From Entoloma clypeatum (lineage: Eukaryota; Basidiomycota; Agaricomycetes; Agaricales; Entolomataceae): a DNA stretch of 64,000 nt. The DNA lies in NCBI GenBank assembly GCA_963565915.1, contig OY751493.1, positions 3,286,001 through 3,350,000 of the forward strand. Direction: 5' to 3'. The notes beneath the pieces were generated by a model. That model ran no database searches, was not told the origin of the DNA, and was given only the letters and a program-made list of their open reading frames with translations. The position numbers and the translations under genes are program-made. Positions 1-12,168 of the stretch are shown here, piece after piece. The first letter of the stretch is position 1, and every line of letters begins with the position of its first letter.

Positions 1-1020
1 TCGCCGCAAAACTTTCCCGCCCTACCAACTTTGCCAATTCGCCCCTTTTCTTGAGCAACGTTTCAAGAACGTGTATTTGCTTGGGAGTGCTGGAATTGGC
101 TGCGATATAGACTCGGCGACGAGGTTCTTCATTCGGTGCGGAACGCATGATCATTTGGGCTTGCATTGAACCTGGATAAACAAGGAGATCACGCTGAGTG
201 AAGTGAGCTTGAAGCTGCAATCTGACCCCCATTCCCTTATCCTTCAGACCGGCAAGCTCTGAGGGTTTGATGGTGGCGGGAGGGCGAGCAGCATCAACCT
301 CACTCAAGAACTCTCGACCGAGAACGAGGATATCTGAAGATAATGAGACGAACTTGTTGCGCTGTTCTGCAGGAAGGTCGATAGCTGACTTTTCGAAATC
401 GAGCCAGAATATTAGAGCAGTCTTGTACGCTTCTGGGCTGAGAGTTTTGAGGATCGAAGGATCTGTCATGACGGTTTTGAGCACCTGAAAACGTGAATTT
501 GAGTGACGGATAGCGGCATATGCACTGCCTTGCATACTTCATAGAGGCCAACATGTGTGTTCAATACATTCATGTATTCACAGAGCATCTCATAAGCGTG
601 GTTGGCAGCATCTGCCCACATACGATCGGGATGAGCGTTCCGTACGAGCTCTGCAAGGTCTATGACGCCACATAGCATATCACTGAGTCTATCCAAGTTC
701 TTCACCACTCTGAATAGTTCCGATCTGGACTCCCGGGCCCGTAAAATCCGATCCGTCAGCATCTGAGCGCGAACGAGGGTGGCATCGGCGAGTGAAACGA
801 GGGCGCGCGGGTGAGTGAGCGAAGGGTGTCCAAAGAGTCCGGTAGGTGAAAGACTTGTTCTGAGACCATGTATAGTGTTGTCGAATAAAGATACAAGACC
901 AATGTCGTCTATTGAGGTCGGAAAGGCTTGGGTCTGTAAAGCTCGGCATGGTGATAGTCGTCGACAACGACGGAAGTGAAGTAGTTGCCTCGCCGGATTT
1001 GATAACCTCCTGGGAAGCAT
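1..1020 (-). CDS. OCT1: Mitochondrial intermediate peptidase, N-terminal part (cut by window edge)
   Basis: This is an M3A-family metallopeptidase that removes an octapeptide from matrix precursors after the first MPP cleavage. Exon 1 (538-1020) opens with an arginine-rich, acid-free leader typical of a mitochondrial targeting sequence. It then carries the family block around LVSLFDNT and the helical segment with [21 protein letters not shown] 53-base intron (485-537, GT...AG) leads to a second exon in phase that contains [17 protein letters not shown] and runs off the left edge at base 1. Only about 320 residues are present. The zinc-binding HExxH region of the family lies in the C-terminal half and is outside the window. 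The ATG at 1020 was chosen because it starts the basic leader. The family assignment is strong; the gene symbol follows the fungal name. Confidence 0.88.
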
Positions 1021-1177
1021 GTAGCTGAAGGAGGAATGGAGAACACGTCCACGTGATCTGTTTATTATAACAAAGAATGTATCGTAATTGGTGGACTAGC
1101 TAGATATGATGCTGTACGATGTAGAGACGATATGTGTACGTATAATAAAGATCCGACCATGATGCGACGACAATATA

Positions 1178-3327
1178 TTAGGGTTCCAAAGGAGAGAGAC
1201 TGCCTTCCAGACTTCTATCGCATCCCACACTGTTAGGTGACTGTAAGGCGTGATCGCTATCATGGTCTCCGTGTCCATGTATTCCAGCGGGCAAATCCCC
1301 TTGCATAGCGTTGGGCTCTACAGAATTCGATCGAGGCTGGGTTATAGGTTCGACGGCATACACCCAGAACTTCGATCGTTTCTTCCCTGCTATTTCCTCA
1401 AGAGCGATTTCCGTCGGCTTCAGTGCAGCGGCACCGGAAATTTTGATTTTCATGCCATTGGTTGTCCCATTGCTGGCAGTGGCCGGAGGAACTTCCGCTG
1501 AATTAGTGCTCATCGTACTGTCCTCAGTTCGCGCACGTTTCGGAGGCGGGTCCAAGTCGAATTGCGCGTCGAGTCCTCCCAATCGCGTCGATCGTCTTTC
1601 TCCACGCCAGTTACTCCATGAATCAGAGGATGACTCCCGTTTACCGTTGGCATTGATTTTGGTAGCAGTACGAGATGAACGCCGGCGGTCACCGCCAGGA
1701 GCCGCAAGTCGGCGGCGTTTGGACTCTCTTGGTATGTCTCGAAAATTGAGAAAATCGTCCTCATCAAACTCCTCGTCTTGCACTTCATCTTCCTGATATT
1801 GATATACGTCAACGTCCTCCTGATATTTCAAAAAATCAGGGTCAGCTGAATGGATCGAGGATAAAGACATTTGCGAGCTTGCCTCGCTATCATACTGATC
1901 GACGTATACGTAATCGGGTTTCCGTGCTTGGCGTCGAGTCCGCGTCTCACGAATTTCAGTTTGAGCCATCAAGCTTTTGCGTTGCTCGATCCTCTTTCTC
2001 ACTTTGGTCACGCGCTGAGACGAAAGTTACGCATTAATAAAGCAAGAAGGTGTGAGGTTTATGTGGAAAATGGAATTGACAACCAATATATGGATTGAAC
2101 GGTCGAAGTAGGACTTACCACTAAATCCGCATCAATGACCTCGATGCGCCGTTCAAGCAAATTTATGAGAGCAAGCTGAGCTTGTTCGAGTTTGTTTCGT
2201 TTTTCGCCCTTTTTCAGTTCTCCTGGTGCTGTCGCTTTGAGTTCTGCGATAATTGCCAGGTATTCCTCTTTTGTGGATGACACTGCCTGGAACGTCGCTG
2301 TGATCTTCCAAGGATTCGTGGATGTAAAAACGCGTGGTGAATCTAGCAAACATAGTTAGAAGGCCTGAATGAGCAGGATTATTTCCTAAAGGCACAATGA
2401 CTCGCATGAGGCGTGTCAAAGATGAGAATAGAAAAAGATCCCCATAAATACGAGCAAATAGGGGACCTTGGACGATAGATAGACGTGCACGGACCATCTG
2501 CAACCCAGTACCGTGTCCGACGTGAGTCTTGTCCGATAGGAATCAGCTGTAGACGCTCTTGGCTGTTCGGGTCGGAGGGACCTGGTGGTGCTGTACTCGC
2601 ATCCTTCTTCTTATGTTTATTCTGCGACACACCCCATGCACGATCGATAATGGCCTTCACTTCAGCATTGTGGCAAAGCTGTAGCTCCACCAGCTGCCGT
2701 AGGATTTTGAGCTGAAACGCAATGGAGTGGTAACCTCGTCCATCAGTGCAATCAGCGAACCTGAGACGCAAAACGCGTACTTTGAAATCCCAGTCTGCTG
2801 TAAAGAAACCACCCTCTAGACCTATGAAAGGATCCACGTTTCTTTTTGATTCGTCGTTCCAAAACACAGTCCTTTCGGAGGCTTTGAAGTAATCGGACAG
2901 CACAGTGGCTACTGTCGTCGAGATTTGATCTATACTGGCGCCACGCAGCAATACGCTGTGAGCCCATAAGACGGGAAAACGTGTCTCACCGTGCTCTCAC
3001 CTCAAGTTACGCGTTTGTGGTTTGAGATTCAGGACGAAATGGGCAAGGATACGGGTGAGTATTTCATTGGGCTCTTGGGACATGAGGGCTTCTTCAAAAC
3101 TGGTTTAGAAACATATTCCAGAAGATCTCTTTAGCTAGGAGTGATTGGAAAGCCCGCGAGACAACTGACTCCATTGGTGTCTCGAGACCCTCCACCTTTC
3201 CCCGGAGGTTGGTAAACTTGCAGATGAACGAGTAAACAAATAAAGATTCCCAGCGGCCCGAAGGGTGAGTAGCATCGGAGGGGGGACAGATATGGCCTTT
3301 CCTGTCATGTCCTGCGGTTGTAGACAT
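1178..3327 (-). CDS. RSF1/WHIM-type chromatin-remodelling associated protein
   Basis: Six exons (3170-3327, 3001-3099, 2781-2955, 2495-2711, 2119-2342, 1178-2014) join in phase to a 569-residue protein. The N-terminal third resembles the RSF1/DDT-like helical region (WESLFVYSFICKF, then DFEEALMSQEPNEILTRIL). Next comes a WHIM-like stretch (DWDFKLKILRQLVELQL), and then the LQLIPIGQDS...RYWVADDSPR block that corresponds to the 'IGxDxxGxxYW' signature of RSF1, BAZ and CECR2-like partners of ISWI remodellers. The C-terminal half is acidic and basic low-complexity sequence (YQEDEVQDEEFDEDD, KRRRL, SSRTATK) and looks disordered. No PHD finger or bromodomain is visible, unlike animal RSF1. The role as a nuclear histone/ISWI-associated factor is inferred from the family. 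The start at 3327 is the first ATG; a further 5' exon cannot be excluded. Confidence 0.72.
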
Positions 3328-3580
3328 ACTTGCCGCAAAAAAACGCGACAAAGGGATGGGAGGAAGACGAGAGCGGAACTAGTACGACGTCGTCACAATC
3401 TCATTTTATGTGGAACAAATAATTACAACACGATACATCATACACCAGTTCCGGATCCATACTAATTCACACAATCCGAACACCGTGTGGCGAGCGCCCA
3501 TTGGGTTTATTAGGTTGATGAGAGGAAGCCTCACTCCAGGAGCAACTGCGCGATGATGCTGTCTCGATTGCACAGTGGTT

Positions 3581-4126
3581 TTATCCTGGCCCGACCTGGT
3601 AAGATGAAGTTATTAGATGAAAATCCAATCAAGATCATAGGGATGGGAACTACCTTCGGGATATCGTGGTGCTCGCTGAGAGATTCCAAATGGGCATTGA
3701 ATTCATTGACACGGTCTTTGTGGGTCTTGGTCGCTAACTTGGCCACGCGTTCCTCAAGCTAGCCGGGTGAGCCTTGGAACGCATGATGAGTTATCACAGA
3801 CATACCCTGCGTTTCTTGACCTTTTCGAAACGCGTTTCGGCTTCAGTCTTCCGTGAGGCATTACCGTTTGCTGCAGGAGAGCTACTTCCACTGCCGGAAG
3901 ATGTTTCGCTTGTTTCTTCTTCCCGAAATAACAGTTCTTTGACCCGTTCGCGTTCTCGATCTCGTTCCACCTCTGGTTTAGATTTGGTTTTCTTCTTCCT
4001 GGTTTACCTGGTTGAGATGCAGACAGGATGTTGGCAGAGTGGGACTAACTTTTTGACGATTCCTCCCTCGGCTACGCCTCCTTTCAACTTGAGGGAGCCA
4101 CCAGGGCGTATGTCATAGTCCGACAT
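3581..4126 (-). CDS. FAM32A homologue (small basic nuclear protein)
   Basis: Four exons (4050-4126, 3806-3998, 3654-3758, 3581-3595) give a 129-residue lysine/arginine-rich protein. It shows the three FAM32A landmarks in order: an N-terminal GGSLKLKGG, a central KKKKKTKSKPE lysine tract, and the conserved C-terminus with THKDRVNEFNAHLESLSEHHDIPKV. In animals FAM32A is a spliceosome-associated factor acting at the catalytic step; function here is inferred from that. The last coding exon is only 15 bases and encodes VGPG plus stop, matching the expected family C-terminus. The start codon is 112 bases from that of the divergent TMEM115 gene, so the two probably share a promoter region. Confidence 0.85.
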
Positions 4127-4238
4127 GGAGGTGAGAAAGGATGTTTTAGGTGACACGGTCTGTAAAAGGAACCCCACATCACGTGCCGGGTGCTGATTTC
4201 ACGTACACTTGCCATTGGTGGGCGTCCTTCAAGAGGCA

Positions 4239-5521
4239 ATGGCAGTCCTTTCCTCCCCAATCGTCCTCTTTCAATCAATACCCCCTGTCACCCGCGGTTT
4301 CACGGTTGCCACCGTGTTGTGTTCAAGCATCTATGGCTGGTTATGTTGGAAGGGCCTGGTGGTGGAAGCTTCGCAATATATGACTTTGGTCCCCGGCTCA
4401 GCCCTATTTCAACCATGGACACTGGTTACTTCAGTCTTCGTTGAAACAACCGTATTTGAGGTATGTCACCTTTCTTCCGTTCTTCCAATCCGAATGACCT
4501 CGGCACCATATAGCTCATTGCGTCCTTGCTGTTTGTACCTGCCTCCCTCAAATACCTGGAAAGGTTATGGGGAAGCATCGAAACCATCAAGTTCATTCTC
4601 GTCTCAGTTGCCTTCTCCAACTTGATTGCCTTTGCCTTCAACTGGATAGAGTTTGTCGCCACGAGAAATGCTGATATCTTTTTGTGAGGTTTGTCCTCGT
4701 CATCATTAGTTCTAGTCCTGAAATGTGACGTAGGTACGGAATGCGTTACCATGGCCAAATGTCGTTGCAGATAGCGATCTTAGTTGCCTTCACGCAACTC
4801 ATCCCTGAACATCAAGTTCAAGTACTGGGTGTCATCAAGGCTCGCGTGAAGGTTCGTCCCTCGTTTGCCTCAGACATGGGATCCCATATACAATTCCGCT
4901 TCAGACTTTGCCCATGGCATATCTCACTCTATCGACCGTGCTGTGCTTCGTGGGTCTACAGTGCCCTTGGATTATCATACAGTTTGGCTGGTTCGTAGGT
5001 TGGATTTACCTGCGGTTTTACAAGAAGAACACCAGCGACACCCTGGGCGGCATCGTGACATATGGCGATAGAAGTGAAACGTTTTCGCTGATTTCATGGT
5101 TTCCTCCATTATTGCAGTGCGGTGGCAATGATTTAATGGTCTCTTCTGTTCTGACGGCGATCTTTGACAGCAAACCTCTGACAATGTTGGGCGACTTTGT
5201 GTTTTCGCTGGCGATACGTTTCCACCTCATTCCTTCATCAGCCAATGACATCGAACTCGGAGGGTATACTCAAGTGCCCGGCACTGCACGAGCTGAAGCG
5301 GAACGACGAAGGTGACATTGCATATCATGGGAGAGTCTAACTACTCACCCGTTAACAGGGCATTGGCACTCAAAGCATTAGATCAGCGCCTTGCGAACTC
5401 CTCACCACCCGTCGGATCGCCGTCCACGCATCCTTCGGGCGCTGCGAGTTCATCCTCGCTTGATCGACAAAAAAATGACATCGGTGACACGACAGATTCG
5501 GCCACAGCGGACAGTCGGTAG
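4239..5521 (+). CDS. TMEM115-like Golgi rhomboid-fold membrane protein
   Basis: Six exons (4239-4460, 4514-4683, 4734-4851, 4905-5116, 5171-5311, 5359-5521) encode 267 residues. The DUF1751/TMEM115 hallmark LVPGSALFQPWTLVTSVFVE lies at about residues 43-63. It is followed by several hydrophobic spans: LIASLLFVPASL, ILVSVAFSNLIAFAF, IAILVAFTQLIP and LTLSTVLCFVGL. The FYKK and TYGDRSETFS segments after the last spans are also family features, and the tail is Ser/Pro-rich and presumably cytosolic. TMEM115 is a rhomboid-like protein without protease residues, resident in the Golgi and linked to retrograde traffic. It lies directly upstream of COG1 on the same strand, and COG is a reported TMEM115 partner in animals, but tandem placement alone does not show co-regulation. 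Confidence 0.88.
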
Positions 5522-5679
5522 TACATTGCCATGTAGTGTAGTCTTTTTCCTCCCCACTATAATCATTCATAATGGTTTGACTACACTACAATACCGTCTG
5601 TACTGTCATCTGCCGCCCATGTTCCTTATGTAATGGATATTTCTCAAGTTTGGTATGAGCCACGCCCGGCTTCTGTCCA

Positions 5680-8600
5680 ATGTCCCAACGGCCATCGAAT
5701 CCCTCAGTAAGCTCCGCGCCAGCTATCGGGAATGGTTACTTTGTTCCACCGTCCGACAAGAAGCCAACTTGGGAACACGGCTCCCGCTCTGCATCTCATT
5801 CTAGATTTCCTAACACCGACAGCCTGGATCCTGATGAACTGTTCACCAAGCATGGTGTCTTTGAAGTAAAATTCATACAGCAACGTCTAAGGTCAGCTTC
5901 TCTCAGCTAGTATGCCACTAATAATCATCAATAATTTCTGTCATAGGGCCGATGCAGATGCAAAACAGGAAGAACTCCGATTGATGGTTGGGTGCGTAAC
6001 CACAGACTGCAATACATATAGGAACCTGAGATCGCGCCCTGAAAGCGTAGAGAACGTTACCGAGATCTTCTACAGGCATCGACAGCAATAATATCCATTG
6101 CGCAGTCCTCTCAACGCGTGAAGCAGGCTTTACAGGAGACGAGGGATGGAATACTCTCCCAAGAGGAACCTCGAGCAACTCAAAGGTATTCAAGTCTAGG
6201 TGGAGGTAATCTTGCTTTTTGGCCAAGCTATCTTGAACGAAACTAAGTTGTTGTTTTAGGTGCCTCAGATGCACACCTCCAGACACTACAATTACTCTCA
6301 GCGCATATGAAACTACTTTTGGATGCACCTGAGCATCTCTGGCGACTGATCGAGCGCAAGAGGTTCCTCCCCGCCGCGTGGTTGTTTCTCTTGGCCCGGG
6401 TAGTTTACAGAGCTCTTATACGGGAAGACGAGCAGGACGAAGGGTCGTGGAGCCGTCAGGGAGTCGATGTCTTGGTGCGCAGCTTTAAATAATGTTGAGA
6501 GACCCATTCAATAAACCAATTTTTTCAGAGCCAATTTCCCCTGGTCCAACGGCAGTGGGACGCGATCTCTCAGTTCCGCCCCCAGGTGGTCCATAAGGCA
6601 ACAGTATCGCTGCGCGAAGAAAACTCAACAGTCGAGGTATGAAATATGAGATATCCTGTCAATTCCCGATTCATTCAGCATTACAGGATGCATGTGCAAC
6701 ACTTCTTACGCTTCACCTCTTGGATTCTCAGCCTTTGTCCGGGACGCTGTCCGTTTATCTGACACAGCGTTCAAAAACTCTTCAATCAAAACTTTCGTGG
6801 AATCGTGCCACAGGAAACCCAGATTTGCTGAACCACAAAGCTAATGGACACTCTGCAAAACAGTCCCAGCCTGAAGCGATCCCCTCCGGAAAGGCTATCA
6901 GTGAAATTAGAGAACTGACTCTTGCCGCTCTGCAGATCATCTCGCGCACAATCCAGGCTGCTCAAAAAATCTTTCAGGATGTAGAAGGGAAATCGCCTTC
7001 TCTGATACGAAATGTTCTACAATATATTCAGTCTGAGACATCTACTCCACCAGAGCACGCTCGTCCATTATCCGCGGATTTATACCTCACCACACCATCA
7101 CTGTTGGCCAAACTACCATCTTCGACGCATTTCCAGCTTCTGCCACCTAACCTCAGGTCATACAGACCACACGTTGACCTCACCTCATCATCAACGTTAA
7201 TCCACTACGCACATTCCCGTCAGGAAATCGAAGATTGGTTCCGACAGGCAATTTTGCTTTTCCAGTCAGCCCTCAGTCGATGGTTCATAGAGCTCCAAAC
7301 CGTCAAAGCTGTCTGGAGCGTTAGGTTATCGACGAGGGGATGGATACTAGGGTCTGGTCTAGACAGAGAGGAAGTCATCAGGATGACGGACGTTTTGGAC
7401 GGGGCTTGTCGACATCGGGTGCTTGAAATCTGGAGACTCCGCCTTCGCGAAAGTTTCCAATCCTTTGTGCACCAGCTGGATTCCACGGTTTTATTCTTGA
7501 ACCGAAGTTCAGGGGCACAAAAGCGTATGTTGATCTATGTGAAAAGTCTCCGCTGTTTCACGTAACTGATTTCACCAGTAGAAACATCCCGAGTGAACTT
7601 TCTGTTTCAAGCTCCACCACTTCCAACAGCTTCTCATTCGAAGCATGGGTCGATCAATGCTTCCTTCCAGAACTACAAGACTTCGTTGCGAAGACAGATC
7701 GTCGGTCGGACATCATCGTTAAACGACTTGCTAGCTACTATCGAGTCGTGTGCGCGAACCATACGGCGGGATCTTACGCATGTCATGACCGGGGGTAACG
7801 AGACACGGTTGGTGGTTTGACCTTTTATTCACCAATCACCGGTTAACGCTATGTCGAAGGGACCTTGTCGAACGACTGGAGGTTGATTACAGACCTGATG
7901 CAGATACTCTGTGTAAGAAAGTCACAGATAAATTGGAACAGGTCACCAAATCGCCTGCCGATGCTCCTTGTAAGTCTCGTATGGTTCTTGGTGTATGATA
8001 TTCAGATCAGTTCTCAGTATCGACGAATGCTCTCGTATTCTTGGATCACGTCTCTGATGAACTTGCATCTTCGTCTCCGTTCCTTTCAGACATAGGCTGT
8101 CAGCCTTCTTCCATCGAAGGTACTTCATGCACCCAGCCACCTGAAGTCTCATTGAATTAATGTCTCCTCAGGCTTTCGAGAACGGCTTATTGCTGTCCGT
8201 GACGGAATAGTAGATCGGTGGCGAAGTAACACGGTCTCCCGTATCGTCCAGGAACATCGGCTTGGTTGTCATACGTCGCACCATGTCTTGACGAGTGAGT
8301 AGCCTAGTACACTCCTTCAAAAGATCAGACCAGCCTGATGAGCAATATTGTAGAAACCCCAATACCCTCATGTCCTTCATCCAATCTCATCCGATCTTTA
8401 CTCTCCCTCTCAATCTCGATTCAGGAGAGGAACCGTTCTTACAACCGACCACAGGAAGAATACCTCGTTCAGGCGACTCTTAATCAGTTCATCACAGAAC
8501 TTATCGGTGACGGATGGATAGACGAAGGGGCCCGATCACTTTGTGATCTAGCGTTTCTGCGGAAGCTGCTCACCCTGGGAGGTGCCGGATGCAGCGATAC

Positions 8601-8930
8601 TAATCAACTCTGGGTCGTGCTCAAGAAGAGAATTCAACAAAATGTCAGTATTATTGGAACACTGTGTATGCTCATCTATCGCTCATTGCCACAAAGCTTC
8701 CAGGGGACCTCAGGCAAGAAGAGCTCGACCAAGCTGCGTCAGAGTCCATTGTCCGGATGCAAAATCTTTTCGGGACCCTGCTGCCACACCACCCATCTAT
8801 AACACCTTCAGACGGTGCGAAATCCTCACTCCTGCCATACGGGTTACCGCCGCCTTCGGAATTGCAGTTTCAATCTGCAATTGAACTGGCGAAACCTACC
8901 CCAAGATTTGGTTTGTTGTTGGTTACCTAG
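5680..8930 (+). CDS. COG1: Conserved oligomeric Golgi complex subunit 1
   Basis: Twelve exons (5680-5891, 5947-5991, 6051-6205, 6260-6474, 6529-6636, 6687-7524, 7582-7807, 7860-7969, 8018-8119, 8172-8264, 8324-8643, 8697-8930) join in phase to about 885 residues. The N-terminus has the COG1/Vps51 tether signature: LFTKHGVFEVKFIQQRLRAD, then the GERYRDLLQAST stretch and a helical run with IAQSSQRVKQAL. The rest is alpha-helical and weakly conserved, as in the family, ending in a Leu-rich tail (PKPTPRFGLLLV-like). COG1 belongs to lobe A of the COG tether for retrograde intra-Golgi vesicles. The junction at 7807/7860 uses donor GTTGGT and the one at 8264/8324 was preferred over a 29-base alternative intron; these two are the least certain. 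The 3' end faces Sec61 gamma. Confidence 0.85.
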
Positions 8931-9119
8931 AATAATATTAATGACTTGTGACTCCATCCTTACAATGGGAGTCATGCGTGATGTGATTGGACATTCCTCA
9001 TTGCCTCGCCAGTTGCTTGAGAGCAAAGTTGCACAGAAATCATGGCACCAGATTCAAAAGAAAAAGAACGTCAAATTATGTGCCCCTTGTAAGCAATGAT
9101 GATATAAATAGTGCACCAC

Positions 9120-9539
9120 CTACGCCCCTCCACTGTGCAGTTGTGAGTGAAACTGGGAAGGTTTCTGGGAAGTGTACGTACACAAGAATGTTATTTCTAG
9201 AGGGGTGGTCCGTCAATCTTTGTTTAAAGAGGCAAGTTGGCGCGACGTACATTGGGATGTGAATGAGCTTGACAAAATAACCAATGAAACCCATGACACC
9301 GAAACCTATGGCGACAGCCTTGCATATTTGAAGGAATTCTGTCATAAAGTTCAGCCACAGGATTAAAAAGTGAGCGAAACCTGCATACCCTGCTGTGAGG
9401 GTTTTGTGCAACGTGTAAGGAACTGGGACAGGGGCAGTGAGAAAGAGTCCAGAAGGCGTTGCAATAAGCTACATACTTGGTTGCCGTCACGAGCGAATTG
9501 CTTGGGGACTTCGAGAAATTCGTTCAATTTGTCTGACAT
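9120..9539 (-). CDS. SSS1: Sec61 gamma / Sss1 translocon subunit
   Basis: Five tiny exons (9477-9539, 9389-9422, 9251-9338, 9182-9196, 9120-9132) join in phase to a 70-residue tail-anchored protein. It starts with [19 protein letters not shown] and carries the classic [20 protein letters not shown] amphipathic part. One transmembrane helix follows ([20 protein letters not shown]), and the protein ends INNILVGGA as in most Sec61 gamma proteins. It clamps the Sec61/SecY channel in the ER membrane. The 15-base and 13-base final coding exons are unusually small, but they are needed to recover the conserved C-terminus. The start codon lies 149 bases from the divergent PPR gene. Confidence 0.95.
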
Positions 9540-9688
9540 GGTAGAGGTAGTGGTGTAAGCTGCTGGCGTTCAGAAAGTGATCGACGTGTTTCTCACGGAG
9601 CAACACGTCTGAGCGAGTGAGTGCCACAGAAACAGCCTGCATCTCCCACATAGTTCTCACTTGAATTGCAGGAATCATTCACGCATGA

Positions 9689-11959
9689 ATGTCCTTCAGC
9701 ATCGCCTTCATCCGAATCGTCGGTCTTCGTTCTCTGCGTCCCTCTCGCAACCCGTCAAGATCTCTTGCCGTCCGCGCCGTTTCTACAGTCATCCAAGATG
9801 TTCCCAACCTAAAGACCATCCTGGAGCAGAAGCTCGAATCCAGGAATACTGCTGGCATCCATAGTCATTACCCAGCCCTAGTCGCCGCATTGAAGCAAAG
9901 CGGTGCACGTTCGTCGAGTGACTCCCCAGCTTATCTTTCTCGGCCTCAGCTCCTTACCCTCCTGGAAGTCTTGGCTACGTCTGGGCGACCCGCTGACCTC
10001 CAACGCATCGAGGAAATACTTGAAGATTTGCCCTCTCTATTTGGCATTGAGCCTAGCCACGATTTTCATACCGGCATTATTCGTGGACTCATTACCCATG
10101 GCAACATCCAGACAATACACCGTTGGCTCCTTCAAATGCCTTCACGTCCCGGCCACTTGATGCCGACGCTTGAACAATTCCATATGTTTTTAGAGGCCTG
10201 CTTAGATCTCGCCACCTTTAAATACATGCGGCATGTCGTCAAGACCATGCGCCAGACTGGATGCAAACCTACGAACGAGACCTTCAAGTATCTCATTCGT
10301 GCCCGCTGGATCGCAGCTGCACAGGAGGAAAAAAGTCCGCACGTAATTGCATTTTCGAACATTTTCGACGACATGAAGCTTGAAAATCTTCCATATGATG
10401 ACTCTATAGCGGCGCTTCTTCGCGGAAGTTATGAGCAGCGAGCTCTCTATGCAGCTGCTGATCGGGTACAAGCTCTGTACGAGGCGCGGTTCTTGGACGG
10501 TCAGACACCTGAGAAACTCCGTGAGGTGGAATGGACCTCCAAGCTATCTCATTTGGCGCAGGTGTATGGCCTTCCAGCAGCAATAAAGTTTCTGAGATCC
10601 GCAGAATCTGAAGGATGCGCTGTGTCCCCCGCTGCAGTACGGTCAATATTACGCCACTCGAGAACGACTGAGGACCTTGGCAAAGTTCAGGAGGAATTCG
10701 GCATTGAGCCTGGTGCTGCGTATTGGTCAATACTCATTAATAACAATGCGCGTGCAGGGAACATGCCGGCTGCCCTTGCCATCTATGAAGAGTCCAAAAA
10801 AGCAGGTGTTATTCCAGATGCAGCTTTGGTTGGACCCTTGATCAAAGCCTTGTGTCGATCGATCGGAAAGCCTCCTTCGGACGAATCTCTAGAAAATGCC
10901 ATCTCCATATATCATGACTTGGCAAGAGCCGTCCCTCCCTCCTCCGCACCTGCCATACCCAAAGAGACTTATGACGATCACGCTCCTGGCCCAGATATTG
11001 GGATATACAATGACCTGTTGCGCGGCCTCGCTTCCTCCCCTAATACGGAAAAACACTATCCCGCCTCGAAAACCTTGTTGGAAGACATGGAAGCCCGCAA
11101 AATATCTACTAACGACAGCCTCACCGCAAGTTCTCTCATCGTCCTCTTCATGCGCCGCTCCCCGACTCTCTGTGACGCACTGGATGTCTATTACCAACTT
11201 CGTTCATCTCTCGACGAAAAAGGCTACGCGGTTGTGCTCAATGCCTTCTGCTCACTGTCCTTCGGAGACACCTTGGAGGCCCCATCACTGTCTGATTATT
11301 TCGAGATCGTGAAAGACATGCGCAGAGCGGGTCTCGAAATCACGGTCGAGGTTTACACTATTCTGCTCCACCAATTAGGCATAATTGCGACCAAATTGCG
11401 AGACCCGGACGTACGCGCCCCTCCCGACCTCCGCGATAACCTTGTCATCACAACGCGTCGCACACACGACTTTTTGACCCTGGACGCCGCCGTTTCACCC
11501 GATGCGCACGTCTGGAATCAGTTGATGGATACGTATCAGCGGCTGGGCTGCTTTGGCGACGCCTACAGGGTGTGGGAAACGATGTATTTGTCCGGACGAT
11601 TTGACCACGTCAGCGTCAGCATAATACTCGATGGTTGTGGTTATGCAGGCGCATGGCCCGTGGCTAAAAAGATCTGTGCCCAGCTGTTCAACGATCGGTT
11701 CTCTTTCAATCTCCACAATTGGAACACTTGGATCGAATGTCTTTGTCGTCTCGGAAGGCTGGATGATGCTCTTAAAGTGGTCTGCATGGAGATGGGAAAG
11801 AACCAGAACACCGTGCTGCCTGACATAGAGTCTGCCAAAATCCTAGTAAAGTTTGCTCGTCGAGACAGCTTGTCTGCCGAGGTGGTGCAGCGACTTCAAC
11901 ACCATGTTCCAGAACTATGGAAGCTACTACCAGATGACTTACGACAACTGCAATCATGA
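9689..11959 (+). CDS. Mitochondrial pentatricopeptide-repeat (PPR) protein
   Basis: A single uninterrupted exon encodes 756 residues, in contrast to the intron-rich neighbours. The first 35 residues are rich in Arg and Ser and lack acidic residues (around GLRSLRPSRNPSRSLAVRA), consistent with a mitochondrial presequence. The body consists of helical repeats of about 35 residues with PPR features, for example AYWSILINNNARAGNMPAAL followed by YEESKKAGVIPDAALV, GIYNDLLRGLASSP, AHVWNQLMDTYQRLGCFGDA and NWNTWIECLCRLGRLDDAL. PPR proteins bind organelle RNA and act in processing, stability or translation. The particular RNA target cannot be read from the sequence. The ATG at 9689 was chosen because it starts the leader. 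Confidence 0.85.
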   Translation: MSFSIAFIRIVGLRSLRPSRNPSRSLAVRAVSTVIQDVPNLKTILEQKLESRNTAGIHSHYPALVAALKQSGARSSSDSPAYLSRPQLLTLLEVLATSGRPADLQRIEEILEDLPSLFGIEPSHDFHTGIIRGLITHGNIQTIHRWLLQMPSRPGHLMPTLEQFHMFLEACLDLATFKYMRHVVKTMRQTGCKPTNETFKYLIRARWIAAAQEEKSPHVIAFSNIFDDMKLENLPYDDSIAALLRGSYEQRALYAAADRVQALYEARFLDGQTPEKLREVEWTSKLSHLAQVYGLPAAIKFLRSAESEGCAVSPAAVRSILRHSRTTEDLGKVQEEFGIEPGAAYWSILINNNARAGNMPAALAIYEESKKAGVIPDAALVGPLIKALCRSIGKPPSDESLENAISIYHDLARAVPPSSAPAIPKETYDDHAPGPDIGIYNDLLRGLASSPNTEKHYPASKTLLEDMEARKISTNDSLTASSLIVLFMRRSPTLCDALDVYYQLRSSLDEKGYAVVLNAFCSLSFGDTLEAPSLSDYFEIVKDMRRAGLEITVEVYTILLHQLGIIATKLRDPDVRAPPDLRDNLVITTRRTHDFLTLDAAVSPDAHVWNQLMDTYQRLGCFGDAYRVWETMYLSGRFDHVSVSIILDGCGYAGAWPVAKKICAQLFNDRFSFNLHNWNTWIECLCRLGRLDDALKVVCMEMGKNQNTVLPDIESAKILVKFARRDSLSAEVVQRLQHHVPELWKLLPDDLRQLQS

Positions 11960-12168
11960 ATGGTTGCAATTTTTCTGTATTACAAAAGATCTAAAGGACG
12001 CCATAAAAATCCAATATTTCTGGCCACCTGAAAGTAACTAAACGTCATACAACATGTCCATGATACGAGACTATAGAAGATACACTAGCGATTGCCGCGC
12101 GTGGTTGAACAATGCGGGAGAGGCCGGGCAAGCCGTCTAGGGGAATAGATAGCCCGTGATGAAATAAT

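Noticed and set aside
8294..8323. A 29-base intron in COG1 after GACGA/GTGAGT
   Set aside because: It is far shorter than all other introns here. A 59-base intron (8265-8323) keeps the same phase and acceptor.
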